A DNA stretch of 64,000 nt. It comes from Vibrio sp. Isolate34. Lineage in GTDB: Bacteria; Pseudomonadota; Gammaproteobacteria; Enterobacterales; Vibrionaceae. The position numbers and the translations under genes are program-made. The stretch is from assembly GCF_022397915.1 (NCBI RefSeq), contig NZ_JAKEUO010000020.1, positions 1 to 64,000 on the forward strand, given 5' to 3'. Below the pieces are notes generated by a model. It was not told where the DNA came from. It saw only the letters and a list, made by a program, of their open reading frames with translations, and made no database searches. Positions 8,280 to 17,535 of this stretch are shown here, in pieces; within the stretch, counting starts at the first letter, position 1, and each line of letters starts with the position of its first letter.

Positions 8280-8507
8280 ATGACAGAAAAGCGAGTTGAA
8301 CAACTAGAAAGCCGCGTGAATGACTTAGAATGTCAGCTAGCTTTCCAAGAACAGACCATTGAAGAACTCAATGAAGCGCTTAGCCAGCAACAGATGTTGA
8401 TCACTAAGATGAAAGACCAAATGAAGTATGTCGTGGGTAAAGTGAAGAACATTGATGGTTCAAACTTGGCTGACGCATCAGAAGAAACGCCACCACCGCA
8501 CTATTAA
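8280..8507 (+). CDS. slyX: SlyX family protein
   Basis: This is a 75-residue, highly charged protein with a heptad pattern through about residues 5-55 (VEQLESRVNDLECQLAFQ), so a coiled coil, ending in the family's TPPPHY. The ATG at 8280 follows the WD40 lipoprotein stop by 5 bp, implying co-transcription. The cellular role of SlyX is not established. Confidence 0.93.
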   Translation: MTEKRVEQLESRVNDLECQLAFQEQTIEELNEALSQQQMLITKMKDQMKYVVGKVKNIDGSNLADASEETPPPHY

Positions 8508-8582
8508 GCACGTTTCAAATCAACCAAAGCTCGCTAACCATTGAATGTGTTAGCTATCGAAATGCTTGTTGATGACGAATAA

Positions 8583-8621
8583 AAAGAAGGGGCGACAGAG
8601 AATATCTGTCGCCCCTTCTTT
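8583..8621. terminator. Bidirectional terminator between slyX and the isoaspartyl peptidase gene
   Basis: A 16-bp stem AAAGAAGGGGCGACAG/CTGTCGCCCCTTCTTT (8583-8598 with 8606-8621) with a 7-base loop lies between two convergent genes. It is one of the strongest hairpins in the window. Confidence 0.88.
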
Positions 8622-8673
8622 ATGTCTGCTATTTAAAACCAAGCCACCAAATTAGAGCCAAACCACCAAAACT

Positions 8674-9639
8674 TTAGTCATCGGCGTAAATCTTCACTTC
8701 TACACGCCCGTCTGTATCAACACTTGCACGATACATCCCTGAACTGTTCATGCCGAAGTGGATATCACCTTGGCCATCAATCGCTATCAAGCCACCTTCG
8801 CCACCCATGGTTTTAAGCTCACCTTGGATGATGTGTTCACAAGCGGTATGCACATCCTCTTTGAGATAACGCATTCGTGCTGCTACATCACTGGCAACCA
8901 TCTTTCTTAGGAAGAACTCACCCATTCCGGTAGTGGAAACCGCAACGTTACCATTCTCGGCAATGGTACCAGCGCCAATGATTGGTGAGTCACCAACACG
9001 ACCATACTTCTTGTTAGTCACGCCGCCAGTGCTTGTCGCAGCTGCTAGGTTGCCCGCTTGGTCTAACGCCACCGCACCAACTGTGCCGTACTTGTTGTCG
9101 TCTGGATATTTCTCAGCATGTTGCTCGTCGTATTTTGCTTCCGACAAGGCAAAGATACCTTTCTCTTTCATTGATTGAAGCTGGTCGTAGCGACGCTCAG
9201 TAAAGAAGTAATCTTGCTCAGTGAAGGTGTACTCATGTTCAAAGGCAAACTTCTCAGCACCTTCGCCAATCAGCAGTACGTGGTCGCTTTTCAGCATCAC
9301 ATCACGCGCAAGTTCAATTGGGTTTTTGATATGACGGACACCAGCAATCGCACCTGCATCCATTTCACGGCCGTGCATCACAGACGCATCCATCTCAACA
9401 AACTCGTCATGAGTCAGAACCGAGCCTTTACCGGCATTGAAATGAGGACTGTCTTCCATCACCTTAACGGATGCCACTACCGCATCCAGAGCATCACCGC
9501 CCGATTGCAGCACTTGATAACCAGCCAGAACCGATTTCTCTAAAGCTTCAGTAATACCCGTTTTTAATTCATCGCTCATTTGCTCTCGCAAGATGGTTCC
9601 CGCACCACCATGAATGGCAATTGAAAAAGGTTGTGACAT
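8674..9639 (-). CDS. Isoaspartyl peptidase / plant-type L-asparaginase
   Basis: This is an Ntn-hydrolase that cleaves isoaspartyl dipeptides and asparagine after self-processing into alpha and beta subunits. The 321-residue precursor has HGGAGT near residues 9-14 and the autocleavage site KYGTVGAVALD, where Thr becomes the N-terminal nucleophile of the beta subunit. GGVTNKKYGRVGDSPIIGAG forms the substrate pocket. The ATG at 9639 is chosen because the family begins just before AIHGGAG; the longer in-frame extension is not conserved-looking. Its function is similar to that of E. coli iaaA, but I cannot prove orthology. Confidence 0.9.
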   Translation of the reverse strand: MSQPFSIAIHGGAGTILREQMSDELKTGITEALEKSVLAGYQVLQSGGDALDAVVASVKVMEDSPHFNAGKGSVLTHDEFVEMDASVMHGREMDAGAIAGVRHIKNPIELARDVMLKSDHVLLIGEGAEKFAFEHEYTFTEQDYFFTERRYDQLQSMKEKGIFALSEAKYDEQHAEKYPDDNKYGTVGAVALDQAGNLAAATSTGGVTNKKYGRVGDSPIIGAGTIAENGNVAVSTTGMGEFFLRKMVASDVAARMRYLKEDVHTACEHIIQGELKTMGGEGGLIAIDGQGDIHFGMNSSGMYRASVDTDGRVEVKIYADD

Positions 9640-9816
9640 GCGAACTCTCCACTGATGTCGTCTTATAATGTTGTGCCTATCAATATCACATCCACGGTTC
9701 GATGTCTGATAGCGAAAACCAAACTTTTTACGAATGCTTAGATTTACGGACACTTAGATTTTCAGACACTTAGTTCGGTAGATTAAAAGCCAGAGCAAAA
9801 AGCCGCCGCTAATACG

Positions 9817-9843
9817 AAAAAAGCCTCCACAAGGGAGACTTTC
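9817..9843 (-). terminator. Terminator after slyD
   Basis: Read on the minus strand, AAAGTCTCC pairs with GGAGGCTTT around a CTTGT loop (one mismatch), followed by a T run. It lies 32 bp beyond the slyD stop. Confidence 0.8.
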
Positions 9844-9874
9844 AAGATTCTTAATCTAAACCGCTAATTCGGTA

Positions 9875-10465
9875 TTAGTGAGAACCACAGCTACCGCCGC
9901 CGCAGCAGCCGTCTTTTTTCTCTTCACCGTGGTCGTGGCCTTCGCCACCACAGCAACCGCCTTCGTGGTCATGATCGTGACCGTGGCCGCCGCAGCCGCC
10001 TTCTTGGTGTACGTGACCGTGTTGAACTTCTTCTTCAGTCGCTTCACGAACCGCTACCACTTCAACGTCAAACGTTAGAGTTTGGCCAGCAAGCATGTGG
10101 TTACCGTCAACAACAACTTCGTCGCCGTCTACTTCAGTTACTTCTACTGGGATTGGACCTTGGTCAGTATCCGCTAGGAAACGCATGCCAACTTCGATTT
10201 GCTCAACACCTTGGAATACGTCAGCAGGAACACGTTGAACTAGAGCGTCGTTGTGTTCGCCGTAAGCGTCTTCAGGAGTAACAGTTGCAGAGAACTTGTC
10301 ACCAGCAACTTTGCCTTCAAGCTCTTTTTCAAGACCTGTAATTAGGTTGTTGTGACCGTGAAGGTAATCTAGTGGAGCTTCTGCAGTTGATTGGTCAACT
10401 ACTACGCCATCTTCAAGTTTCACTTGATATGCAACACTAACTACTACGTTCTTTTCAATTTTCAT
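9875..10465 (-). CDS. slyD: FKBP-type peptidyl-prolyl isomerase SlyD
   Basis: SlyD is a cytoplasmic prolyl isomerase, chaperone and metallochaperone that helps nickel insertion into hydrogenase and is required for phiX174 lysis in E. coli. The FKBP domain (about residues 1-70 and 130-145) flanks an insert-in-flap domain. The last ~50 residues are a metal-binding tail packed with His, Cys and Gly (GGCGGHGHDHDHEGGCCGG and further clusters). The start ATG at 10465 has GGAGCTCTC before it. It is an independent unit with a terminator downstream. Confidence 0.97.
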   Translation of the reverse strand: MKIEKNVVVSVAYQVKLEDGVVVDQSTAEAPLDYLHGHNNLITGLEKELEGKVAGDKFSATVTPEDAYGEHNDALVQRVPADVFQGVEQIEVGMRFLADTDQGPIPVEVTEVDGDEVVVDGNHMLAGQTLTFDVEVVAVREATEEEVQHGHVHQEGGCGGHGHDHDHEGGCCGGEGHDHGEEKKDGCCGGGSCGSH

Positions 10466-10559
10466 GAGAGCTCCAAGGAGGTTTGGACTAAGCTCGAACA
10501 GTTGAGCTTAGGAAAAATTCTGTACCGGGATATTATGGGGATCAATTAACGAAACTCAA

Positions 10560-10760
10560 TCATTCTGGCTTAAAAATACCGATCATTTCTTGATTCGCGT
10601 GTTCAGATTTCTCTACAGTTTTCGGTTTACGTTGCTCTGTGAAGTCACAATCGACACATTCCACCAGCTCGATATTATTCTCAACCCACCAGCGAAGCGT
10701 GTCTTGAGTGTTGCAGCTTGGGCAGCTCGCCCCTGCGATAAAGCGTTTTTTCTGTTTCAC
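10560..10760 (-). CDS. yheV: YheV-family putative zinc-ribbon protein
   Basis: A 66-residue protein with two cysteine pairs, CPSC (about 13-16) and CVDC (about 35-38), suited to bind zinc as a small ribbon. The start is GTG at 10760 with AGGATATCAAC upstream. Family members lie near kefB/slyD in other gammaproteobacteria, as here. The function is unknown. Confidence 0.9.
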   Translation of the reverse strand: MKQKKRFIAGASCPSCNTQDTLRWWVENNIELVECVDCDFTEQRKPKTVEKSEHANQEMIGIFKPE

Positions 10761-10897
10761 GTTGATATCCTTTACTACTCTAGATTCGCGGTTCTTCCGT
10801 TCTAGCTTTATTAAAGACGAAACAGAGACCGCGTTTATTATTAGATTGGTTCTATAGACTGTTATTTCTATGCTCAGCTATTAGCTATTTAATCTAA

Positions 10898-12697
10898 CTA
10901 TTGCCAATAGTTTCGAGATTGGTGATCGTTTTCCATCTCGTGTCCAAAGATCTCTTCAAGCTCTTTACGAGCCTCTTTCGCTCTTTGGGCTAACTCGGCA
11001 TCCTCGTTATGCTGAGGAAGCAACTCTTTCAGCATACCATTATCCAACTTCCTAAAGTGTGCCTCTGCTCGCTTCGCTTTATATGGGTGCATGCCAAGCT
11101 CGGTCAATGTTTGACGACCTAAATCGAGAGCCCCAAGGAAGGTTTCACGCGAGTAGTTACTCACACCATGGTTAAGTAATTGATACGCTTCAACACGGCT
11201 TCGAGCGCGCGCTAAGATTTTTAAGCGTGGGAAGTGCTGCTTACACAAATCGACGGTTTTCATGATTTCGTCTGGAGAGTCAGTACACAACACGATGGCT
11301 TCCGCTTTGTCCGCACCTGCGGCACGTAACAGCTCTAGGTGTGTTGAATCACCGTAAAATACCTTGTAGCCGAACTTTCTCAGGATGTGTATTTGGCTGG
11401 CATCGCTTTCAAGAACGGTAATTCGAATCTTGTTGGCATACATCAATCGACCAATGATCTGACCAAAGCGACCAAAACCAGCAATGATCACTCTAGGGCT
11501 GCGATCGACAACATCTGAAGACATCGCGTTTTCGCTGATTTGATTCAGTTGACGAGCAAAGAATCGGTCTTGCAGCTTGAGCATTAATGGCGTGGTCACC
11601 ATAGACAAACTCACCACCACCAGTAAGAACGACACTTGTTCGCCACTTAAGATGCCTTGAGTACTCGCCGCGGTAAAAATAACGAAAGCAAACTCACCGC
11701 CTTGGCTGAGAATCATCGCCATTCGGCTACGCGCTTTTGCTTGAGTACCAAAGATACGAGCCAGCGCATACAGCACTATACCTTTCAATACGACCAATGC
11801 AGAAACAGCAATCAATATCGCGAATGGACTTTCAGCGAGTAAACCCAAGTTCACCGCCATACCCACAGAGATAAAGAACAGACCAAGCAATAACCCTTTG
11901 AATGGGTCAATCGCGATTTCAAGCTCATGTCGGTATTCACTTTCCGCCAGAAGTACGCCCGCTAGGAAGGTACCTAATGCCATCGATAAACCGATCTGCT
12001 GCATGATCACAGCAATGCCGATCACCAGTAACAGCGCTGCAACCGTGAACAATTCACGCACACCACTCATTACTACGTATCGGAATAGCGGTCTCAACAA
12101 GAAGTGACCACCGACCAGCAAACCAATCACACCACCCAGCATCCATAACATATCCGCCCAACTGCCACCGGTATTACCCGCAAGCAGAGGCAACATCGCC
12201 AACATTGGAATAACGGCAATATCTTGGAAAAGTAACACTGCGAAACCAGACTGCCCCGCTTCTTTACCACCGAGCTCTCGCTCTTCAATAACACGCAAGG
12301 CAATCGCGGTCGAAGATAGGGCTAAACCCATACCTATGACCAAGCTCGTTTGCCACGTTAAACCGAACATGCAGGCGATGGCGGTAATAATCAGAGTCGT
12401 GATCAGCACTTGCGCGCCACCTAATCCGAGAATAGGCGCCCGCATCTGCCACAGTTTTTTAGGGTTAAGCTCTAAGCCAATCAGGAAGAGCAGCAGTACC
12501 ACCCCGAATTCGGAGAAGTGCAGAATCGCCTCTACATCGCTGATTAAGCCAAGCCCCCATGGGCCAATAGCAACACCTGCCAGTAGATAACCCAATACTG
12601 ATCCCAAGCCAGCTCGCTGCGCGATAGGAACCGCGACTACCGCAGCTGCTAGAAATATAACGCTACTTTGCAAAAAATCATTAGTCAGAGCCATCAT
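10898..12697 (-). CDS. kefB: KefB-type glutathione-gated potassium/proton antiporter
   Basis: The 599-residue protein has about twelve membrane segments of the CPA2 antiporter fold (residues ~5-375) and a cytosolic RCK/TrkA-N domain from about 395, with the nucleotide motif GFGRFGQIIG. In E. coli, KefB lets K+ out and protons in when glutathione adducts form, protecting against electrophiles. The start overlaps the kefG stop by 17 bp. Two consecutive ATG codons exist (12697 and 12694). The N-terminal domain has the QDIAVIPML segment typical of the family. KefB rather than KefC is inferred from the kefG neighbour. Confidence 0.92.
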   Translation of the reverse strand: MMALTNDFLQSSVIFLAAAVVAVPIAQRAGLGSVLGYLLAGVAIGPWGLGLISDVEAILHFSEFGVVLLLFLIGLELNPKKLWQMRAPILGLGGAQVLITTLIITAIACMFGLTWQTSLVIGMGLALSSTAIALRVIEERELGGKEAGQSGFAVLLFQDIAVIPMLAMLPLLAGNTGGSWADMLWMLGGVIGLLVGGHFLLRPLFRYVVMSGVRELFTVAALLLVIGIAVIMQQIGLSMALGTFLAGVLLAESEYRHELEIAIDPFKGLLLGLFFISVGMAVNLGLLAESPFAILIAVSALVVLKGIVLYALARIFGTQAKARSRMAMILSQGGEFAFVIFTAASTQGILSGEQVSFLLVVVSLSMVTTPLMLKLQDRFFARQLNQISENAMSSDVVDRSPRVIIAGFGRFGQIIGRLMYANKIRITVLESDASQIHILRKFGYKVFYGDSTHLELLRAAGADKAEAIVLCTDSPDEIMKTVDLCKQHFPRLKILARARSRVEAYQLLNHGVSNYSRETFLGALDLGRQTLTELGMHPYKAKRAEAHFRKLDNGMLKELLPQHNEDAELAQRAKEARKELEEIFGHEMENDHQSRNYWQ

Positions 12698-13265
12698 TCG
12701 CTCCTATCTCTTGTAGCGGGTCTCGCAACCAGTTTCGATACGCTTCAGCATGTTGGTAACGCGTCATATCTGAGACATTTCGTGCCCAGTGTAAAACCAA
12801 AGGTGATATCCAATGCATCTGACACAAGGCTGCGGTGAGTTCGAATGGTTGCAAGATCTCTTGTAATGGATATTTATTATAGCCTGCGGCACCAAACGCC
12901 TCTTCTTTACCACCGGTTGTGATAACGCTACGCCAGTGTTTACCCTTAAGCGCGCTTTGTTCACCAAACGCAAAACCTTTGCCCAATACGCGGTCAAACC
13001 ACTCTTTTAATAATGAGGGACAGGAATACATAAACAGAGGATGCTGAAACACAATCACATCGTACTCGAGAAGTAATTCATGCTCATAAGGCACATCGAT
13101 GAAGAAGTCTGGGTAGATGGCGTAGAGATCATGAATTTTGACATGACCGAGCGACTCTATCTTTTTAATCATCATCTGATTGGCAATAGAAGTTTGCGGC
13201 TCTGGGTGCGCGTAGATGATCAACACCTTTGGCACGACTTTGTCTGTCGAGGGAGTATTACTCAT
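12681..13265 (-). CDS. kefG: KefG-like ancillary quinone oxidoreductase
   Basis: The 194-residue flavodoxin-fold NAD(P)H oxidoreductase has IIYAHPEPQTS near the N-terminus, FQHPLFMYSCPSLLKEWFDRVL about residues 90-115 and TTGGKEEAFG about 130. KefG binds the KefB channel and is needed for full activity. It overlaps kefB by 17 bp, so the two are coupled. The start context is odd: the 13-bp segment carrying the purine-rich AAAGGA and ATG is duplicated (see 13263-13288). Confidence 0.92.
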   Translation of the reverse strand: MSNTPSTDKVVPKVLIIYAHPEPQTSIANQMMIKKIESLGHVKIHDLYAIYPDFFIDVPYEHELLLEYDVIVFQHPLFMYSCPSLLKEWFDRVLGKGFAFGEQSALKGKHWRSVITTGGKEEAFGAAGYNKYPLQEILQPFELTAALCQMHWISPLVLHWARNVSDMTRYQHAEAYRNWLRDPLQEIGANDGSD

Positions 13266-13288
13266 TCCTTTGAAACATTCCTTTGAGG
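13263..13288 (-). repeat. 13-bp tandem near-duplication at the kefG start
   Basis: CATTCCTTTGA occurs at 13263-13273 and again at 13276-13286. On the coding strand this gives two AAAGGA-ATG units. The upstream ATG (13278) is out of frame with kefG and would make a six-codon peptide, MFQRNE, that stops 5 nt inside kefG. Confidence 0.7.
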
Positions 13289-13438
13289 GCTAAACGGTGG
13301 CAAGGCCACAAGAATTTAAGCAAAAGTTATTAATATGTTATTGGCATCATAACGCAAATTGCATTGTGATCGACTTTTATCTGGTTTCAGCCTACTATGC
13401 AGGCGTCTGTTCACCTCTAATTTCTATGCTATCTCTAT

Positions 13439-15361
13439 ATGATTACTTTCTCTGATATTCAATTGCTACGCGGCGGTAAGCCACTCCTCGACCAAGCATC
13501 TGCGACTCTTCACCCTGGCGACAAGATCGGTTTGGTTGGTAAAAACGGCTGTGGTAAATCTACGTTGTTCGCCTTAATCAAGGACGAACTGTCTATTGAT
13601 GCCGGCTCATTCAGCAAACCAGCCCATTGGGAAATGGCTTGGGTTGCTCAAGAAACGCCGGCATTAGAAAGAACAGCAATTGAATACGTGATTGATGGCG
13701 ACCGTGAATACCGCGGCCTTGAAGATCAACTAGAGAAAGCGGAACAAGCCGACAACGGCACATTGGTCGCGGAGATCCACGGCAAGATCGAAACCATTGG
13801 TGGTTACAGCATCAAGGCACGTGCTGCAGAGTTGTTGGACGGCCTAGGCTTTAGCCAAGAACAAATGACATGGAACCTGACTCAGTTCTCAGGTGGTTGG
13901 CGTATGCGTTTGAACCTAGCGCAAGCCCTACTGTGTCGCAGTGACTTATTGCTGCTCGATGAGCCGACCAACCACTTGGATTTAGACGCAGTAATGTGGC
14001 TAGAGCGTTGGTTACAAACCTACCCGGGCACGCTAGTGCTTATCTCGCACGATAGAGACTTCCTAGACCCTATCGTCAACCGTATCGTCCATGTTGAAAA
14101 CCAACAGCTTAACGAATACACGGGTAACTACTCATCGTTTGAAACTCAACGAGCGCAAAAACTGATCCTGCAACAAGCCATGTTCCAGAAACAGCAGAAA
14201 CAAATGGCGCACATGCAGAGCTACATTGACCGTTTCCGCTACAAAGCTTCAAAGGCTCGCCAAGCGCAAAGCCGTATTAAAGCGCTAGAGAAAATGGAAC
14301 AAGTGTTACCTGCTCAGTTTGATAACCCATTCAGCTTTGAGTTCAGAGAGCCAGACGCCCTACCAAACCCAATCATGATGATGGACGAGGTATCAGCAGG
14401 CTACGACGACAATCTGATTCTAGAAAAGATTCGCTTAAACCTAGTACCGGGCAGCCGCATTGGTCTGCTTGGTCGAAATGGCGCAGGTAAATCAACGCTG
14501 ATTAAACTGCTTTCAGGTGAGCTGAAACAGCAAGGTGGTGAACTTAGCTATTCGCAAGGCGTCAAGATTGGCTACTTCGCACAGCACCAATTAGAAACGC
14601 TGCACCCAGAAGAAACACCGCTGCAACACATGATGCAGATTGCGCCTAAGCACACCGAACAACAGCTGCGTGATTACCTAGGTAGCTTTGGCTTCCAAGG
14701 TGAAAAAGCACTCGATAAAGTAGCGCCATTCTCAGGTGGTGAAAAAGCGCGTTTGGTATTGGCACTGCTGGTATGGCAAAAACCTAACCTATTGCTACTC
14801 GATGAACCGACCAACCACTTGGATCTCGACATGCGTCAGGCACTGACTTTTGCATTGCAGACGTTTGAAGGTGCAATGGTTATCGTATCGCACGACCGTT
14901 ACCTACTGCGTGCAACCACAGATGACTTGTACCTAGTACACGATCGCCAAGTAGCACCGTTTGATGGTGACCTAAGCGATTACTACAAGTGGCTAACTGA
15001 ACAACAAAAAGTTGAGCGCAAAGAAGCACAAGCATTGGCACCAGCGAAAGATGGCGCTAACAGTGCAGCTGCGAAAAAAGAGCAGAAACGCAAAGAAGCC
15101 GAGTTCCGTAAACTGACTGCACCACTGCGCAAAAAGCTGACTCAATTTGAAAAGCAGATGGATAAGCTGACGCAGGCTCTTGAAGAAGCCGAGCAAGAAT
15201 TATCCGACACTTCACTGTATGAAGCTGAAAATAAGGCTAAACTGAATAAAGTACTCGCTCTCCAAGCGAGCAGTAAGTCACAGCTAGAAGAAGTTGAAAT
15301 GGATTGGATGTCCACTCAAGAAGAGCTTGAGCAGATGGAACAGGATATGGATAGCTTATGA
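13439..15361 (+). CDS. yheS: ABC-F family ATPase YheS
   Basis: The 640-residue soluble ABC-F protein has no membrane segments. The first nucleotide domain has Walker A GKNGCGKST (about 35-43) and Walker B LLLLDEPTNHLDLD. The second has GRNGAGKST and LLLLDEPTNHLDLD, with FSGG signatures in each. The linker between them (about 240-290) is the charged P-site tRNA interaction region. A basic coiled C-terminal extension runs from about 525. ABC-F proteins act on stalled ribosomes. The ATGA overlap with the next gene (15358-15361) indicates coupling. Confidence 0.95.
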   Translation: MITFSDIQLLRGGKPLLDQASATLHPGDKIGLVGKNGCGKSTLFALIKDELSIDAGSFSKPAHWEMAWVAQETPALERTAIEYVIDGDREYRGLEDQLEKAEQADNGTLVAEIHGKIETIGGYSIKARAAELLDGLGFSQEQMTWNLTQFSGGWRMRLNLAQALLCRSDLLLLDEPTNHLDLDAVMWLERWLQTYPGTLVLISHDRDFLDPIVNRIVHVENQQLNEYTGNYSSFETQRAQKLILQQAMFQKQQKQMAHMQSYIDRFRYKASKARQAQSRIKALEKMEQVLPAQFDNPFSFEFREPDALPNPIMMMDEVSAGYDDNLILEKIRLNLVPGSRIGLLGRNGAGKSTLIKLLSGELKQQGGELSYSQGVKIGYFAQHQLETLHPEETPLQHMMQIAPKHTEQQLRDYLGSFGFQGEKALDKVAPFSGGEKARLVLALLVWQKPNLLLLDEPTNHLDLDMRQALTFALQTFEGAMVIVSHDRYLLRATTDDLYLVHDRQVAPFDGDLSDYYKWLTEQQKVERKEAQALAPAKDGANSAAAKKEQKRKEAEFRKLTAPLRKKLTQFEKQMDKLTQALEEAEQELSDTSLYEAENKAKLNKVLALQASSKSQLEEVEMDWMSTQEELEQMEQDMDSL

Positions 15362-15828
15362 GCCCAGAGCACGCCCCAATATCACTAACACTGGAACGAC
15401 TATGGCAATTTAGCCTTCAGTATTACAGTGTGCGCGGTGTAAAGGATGCGTGCTTAGCTTTGCAAAACCAGTTCCACGGCAACGTCAATCTACTGCTGCT
15501 TCTCAAATGGCTTGATGAGCAGCAACTCTCCTTTGCTCAAGAAGAGTGGCACAAAATACAACAATGCTTAAGCCGCTCTGAAACCTTGCTCCATAGTTAT
15601 CGAGAACTGCGCAAACACCTCAAGGCACACGTTGTTGATTCACTCTACCGTGAAGCCTTACAGTTCGAGTTGCAGCTTGAGAAACAACAGCAGTCCGATC
15701 TCGTCGATTGTATTAACGGCCTAGAGTTGTACACCAATCAGCAATCGCCTCTCGCATTTCAATACTGTCGTTTATTAGGGGCTGAAAACCTCTACGACGC
15801 ATTTTCTGAACCAGCACCTCAGCCCTAA
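15358..15828 (+). CDS. TIGR02444 family protein of unknown function
   Basis: The 156-residue, mainly helical protein starts in the ATGA overlap with yheS. It has LWQFSLQYYSVRGVKDACLALQNQFHGNVNLLLLLKWL near the N-terminus, the hallmark of TIGR02444 proteins that accompany yheS in gammaproteobacteria. There is no signal peptide, no membrane segment and no catalytic motif. The function is unknown. Confidence 0.85.
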   Translation: MSPEHAPISLTLERLWQFSLQYYSVRGVKDACLALQNQFHGNVNLLLLLKWLDEQQLSFAQEEWHKIQQCLSRSETLLHSYRELRKHLKAHVVDSLYREALQFELQLEKQQQSDLVDCINGLELYTNQQSPLAFQYCRLLGAENLYDAFSEPAPQP

Positions 15829-16123
15829 CCCGTTTCCTTTCCCTTTTATTCAATCAAGATCCAAGCTTGTCTGAGCGGTATCGCTATCGATGTTTACGGC
15901 ATAGCGGTGACATACTATCGGTAAAACACGCCACTCATACGCCCGTTAACAAGCCTAACTCCGATATTATTCAATCAGTTATCCATGCCATATTTTTGTT
16001 GCCCGTATCAGTGAAACCCTTGCGCTTATGCCGAGAATCAACCAAGCTCAAATAAAAGCGTGGGCGTTTCACCAAAAGTTCAACACCTTACCAAAGCCCA
16101 TAAAAGAAGCATGGACTGTTTTT
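15829..16123. other. Intergenic region between the TIGR02444 gene and yheT
   Basis: About 295 bases without a convincing gene. Short open frames here have no ribosome binding site or recognisable product. An in-frame upstream extension of yheT begins at 16028. I see no strong hairpin or promoter. Confidence 0.5.
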
Positions 16124-17116
16124 ATGACAATATTTACTGCAGCAGCTGGCCTATCTAATCCGCACTTACAAACCTTAGTGCCACGATTTATTAGAAAGCA
16201 GGCGTTGTTCAAACCTCAATGGCAAACCTTAGAAACACCCGACGGTGATTTTCTCGATCTTGCTTGGAGCGAATCGCCAGATGGCGACAATCCAAATAGT
16301 GACGATATAAAGAATAAACCAATATTCGTTCTGTTCCACGGTTTAGAAGGCAGCTTTGAGAGCCCTTATGCCAATGGACTAATGAATGCGTTTGCTAAAG
16401 ATGGTTGGCTGTCGGTGATGATGCACTTTAGAGGCTGTAGCGGAAAGCCGAATCGCTTGGCTCGCGCATATCACTCTGGTGAAGTTGAAGATGCTCGCTT
16501 CTTCCTAAGACATCTACACGCTCAGTTTCCTAATAACCCAAAGGTGGCGGTTGGTATCTCCTTAGGCGGAAACATGTTGGCGAACTATTTGGCGGAATAC
16601 GCAGATGATCCACTGTTGTCTGCAGCAACGATAGTCTCTGCACCCTTTGACTTGGCCTGTTGTTCAAGTCGCATAGAGCGCGGTTTCTCGAAACTCTATA
16701 AGAAGTACCTGCTTAACTCACTCAAATCGAATGCGTTGAAAAAGGTGAAGCTGCTGCAAGAAAAACTCGACATCACAGCGGAATCCATCAAGAAAATAGA
16801 CAAGCTGTATGAGTTTGATGAGCGAATTACTGCCCCCCTGCACGGCTTCAAAAACGCGCAAGACTACTACGCACAGTGCTCCGCTCTTCCTAAACTCAAT
16901 AAAATCAAACTACCGACACAGATCATTCACGCCAAAGACGATCCTTTCATGACCGATGATGTAATTCCAAAATTCGTCCTACCGGATAACATCGATTATC
17001 GCCTGTTTCAGAAAGGCGGCCATGTTGGGTTCATCACTGGTAGCACTCTCAAACCACGATTTTGGTTAGAGGAAGCCTTACCTGCGTATTATGAAAGTAT
17101 CCAAGGCTCAGCATAA
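16124..17116 (+). CDS. yheT: YheT-type alpha/beta hydrolase
   Basis: The alpha/beta-hydrolase fold shows the oxyanion segment FHGLEGS, nucleophile elbow VGISLGGNML (GxSxG), acid DDPF and the final GGHVGF histidine. E. coli YheT is a predicted carboxylesterase whose substrate is unknown. I place the start at 16124 (330 residues) because family members begin just before AGLSNPHLQTLVPRF. An in-frame ATG at 16028 would add 32 residues, but neither start has a good ribosome binding site. The order yheS, yheT, yheU, prkB matches E. coli. Confidence 0.88.
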   Translation: MTIFTAAAGLSNPHLQTLVPRFIRKQALFKPQWQTLETPDGDFLDLAWSESPDGDNPNSDDIKNKPIFVLFHGLEGSFESPYANGLMNAFAKDGWLSVMMHFRGCSGKPNRLARAYHSGEVEDARFFLRHLHAQFPNNPKVAVGISLGGNMLANYLAEYADDPLLSAATIVSAPFDLACCSSRIERGFSKLYKKYLLNSLKSNALKKVKLLQEKLDITAESIKKIDKLYEFDERITAPLHGFKNAQDYYAQCSALPKLNKIKLPTQIIHAKDDPFMTDDVIPKFVLPDNIDYRLFQKGGHVGFITGSTLKPRFWLEEALPAYYESIQGSA

Positions 17117-17245
17117 CGACGAAGCCTTGCTAAATATAAACACGAAACCTTGGTAAGATAGCGCAGCCTCAAATTGGGGTTGTACTAACGACATCACTAA
17201 ACACACTCATCAACATATCAATGAACATAAAAGAGAGAAGTATTT

Positions 17246-17458
17246 ATGATCATCCCATGGCAAGACATCGCGCCAGAAACACTGGAAAACCTCATCAAAG
17301 AATTCGTGCTACGTGAAGGCACAGACTATGGCGACGTTGAGATCTCACTGCAAAACAAGATTGATCAGGTGAAACATCAATTAGCTTCTGGTGACGTGAG
17401 CATCGTGTTTTCAGAACTGCACGAGACCGTTGATATCCAGGTGACCAAACGCTTCTAG
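17246..17458 (+). CDS. yheU: YheU family protein (UPF0270)
   Basis: A 70-residue acidic protein beginning MIIPWQDIAPETLENLIKEF, the family signature, with FVLREGTDYG following. ATG at 17246 with AGAGAGAAG upstream. The function is unknown; it is conserved next to yheT and prkB. Confidence 0.93.
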   Translation: MIIPWQDIAPETLENLIKEFVLREGTDYGDVEISLQNKIDQVKHQLASGDVSIVFSELHETVDIQVTKRF

Positions 17459-17535
17459 GCTGCGCTTAGAAAGGAGCCGTGTTATAGTGGAAAACGATTG
17501 CTAACAAGTAAGTTACTCAAACGACAAGGGTTGTC

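Noticed and set aside
9856..10078. Ala/Thr-rich frames on both strands over the slyD 3' end
   Set aside because: They are frame shadows of the His/Gly/Cys-rich SlyD tail.
15867..16055. A 62-codon frame between the TIGR02444 gene and yheT
   Set aside because: No Shine-Dalgarno, biased composition and no resemblance to known proteins; it overlaps the possible yheT extension.
16028..16123. Upstream in-frame start of yheT
   Set aside because: The 32 added residues do not look like the family N-terminus and no ribosome binding site precedes them; kept only as an alternative.
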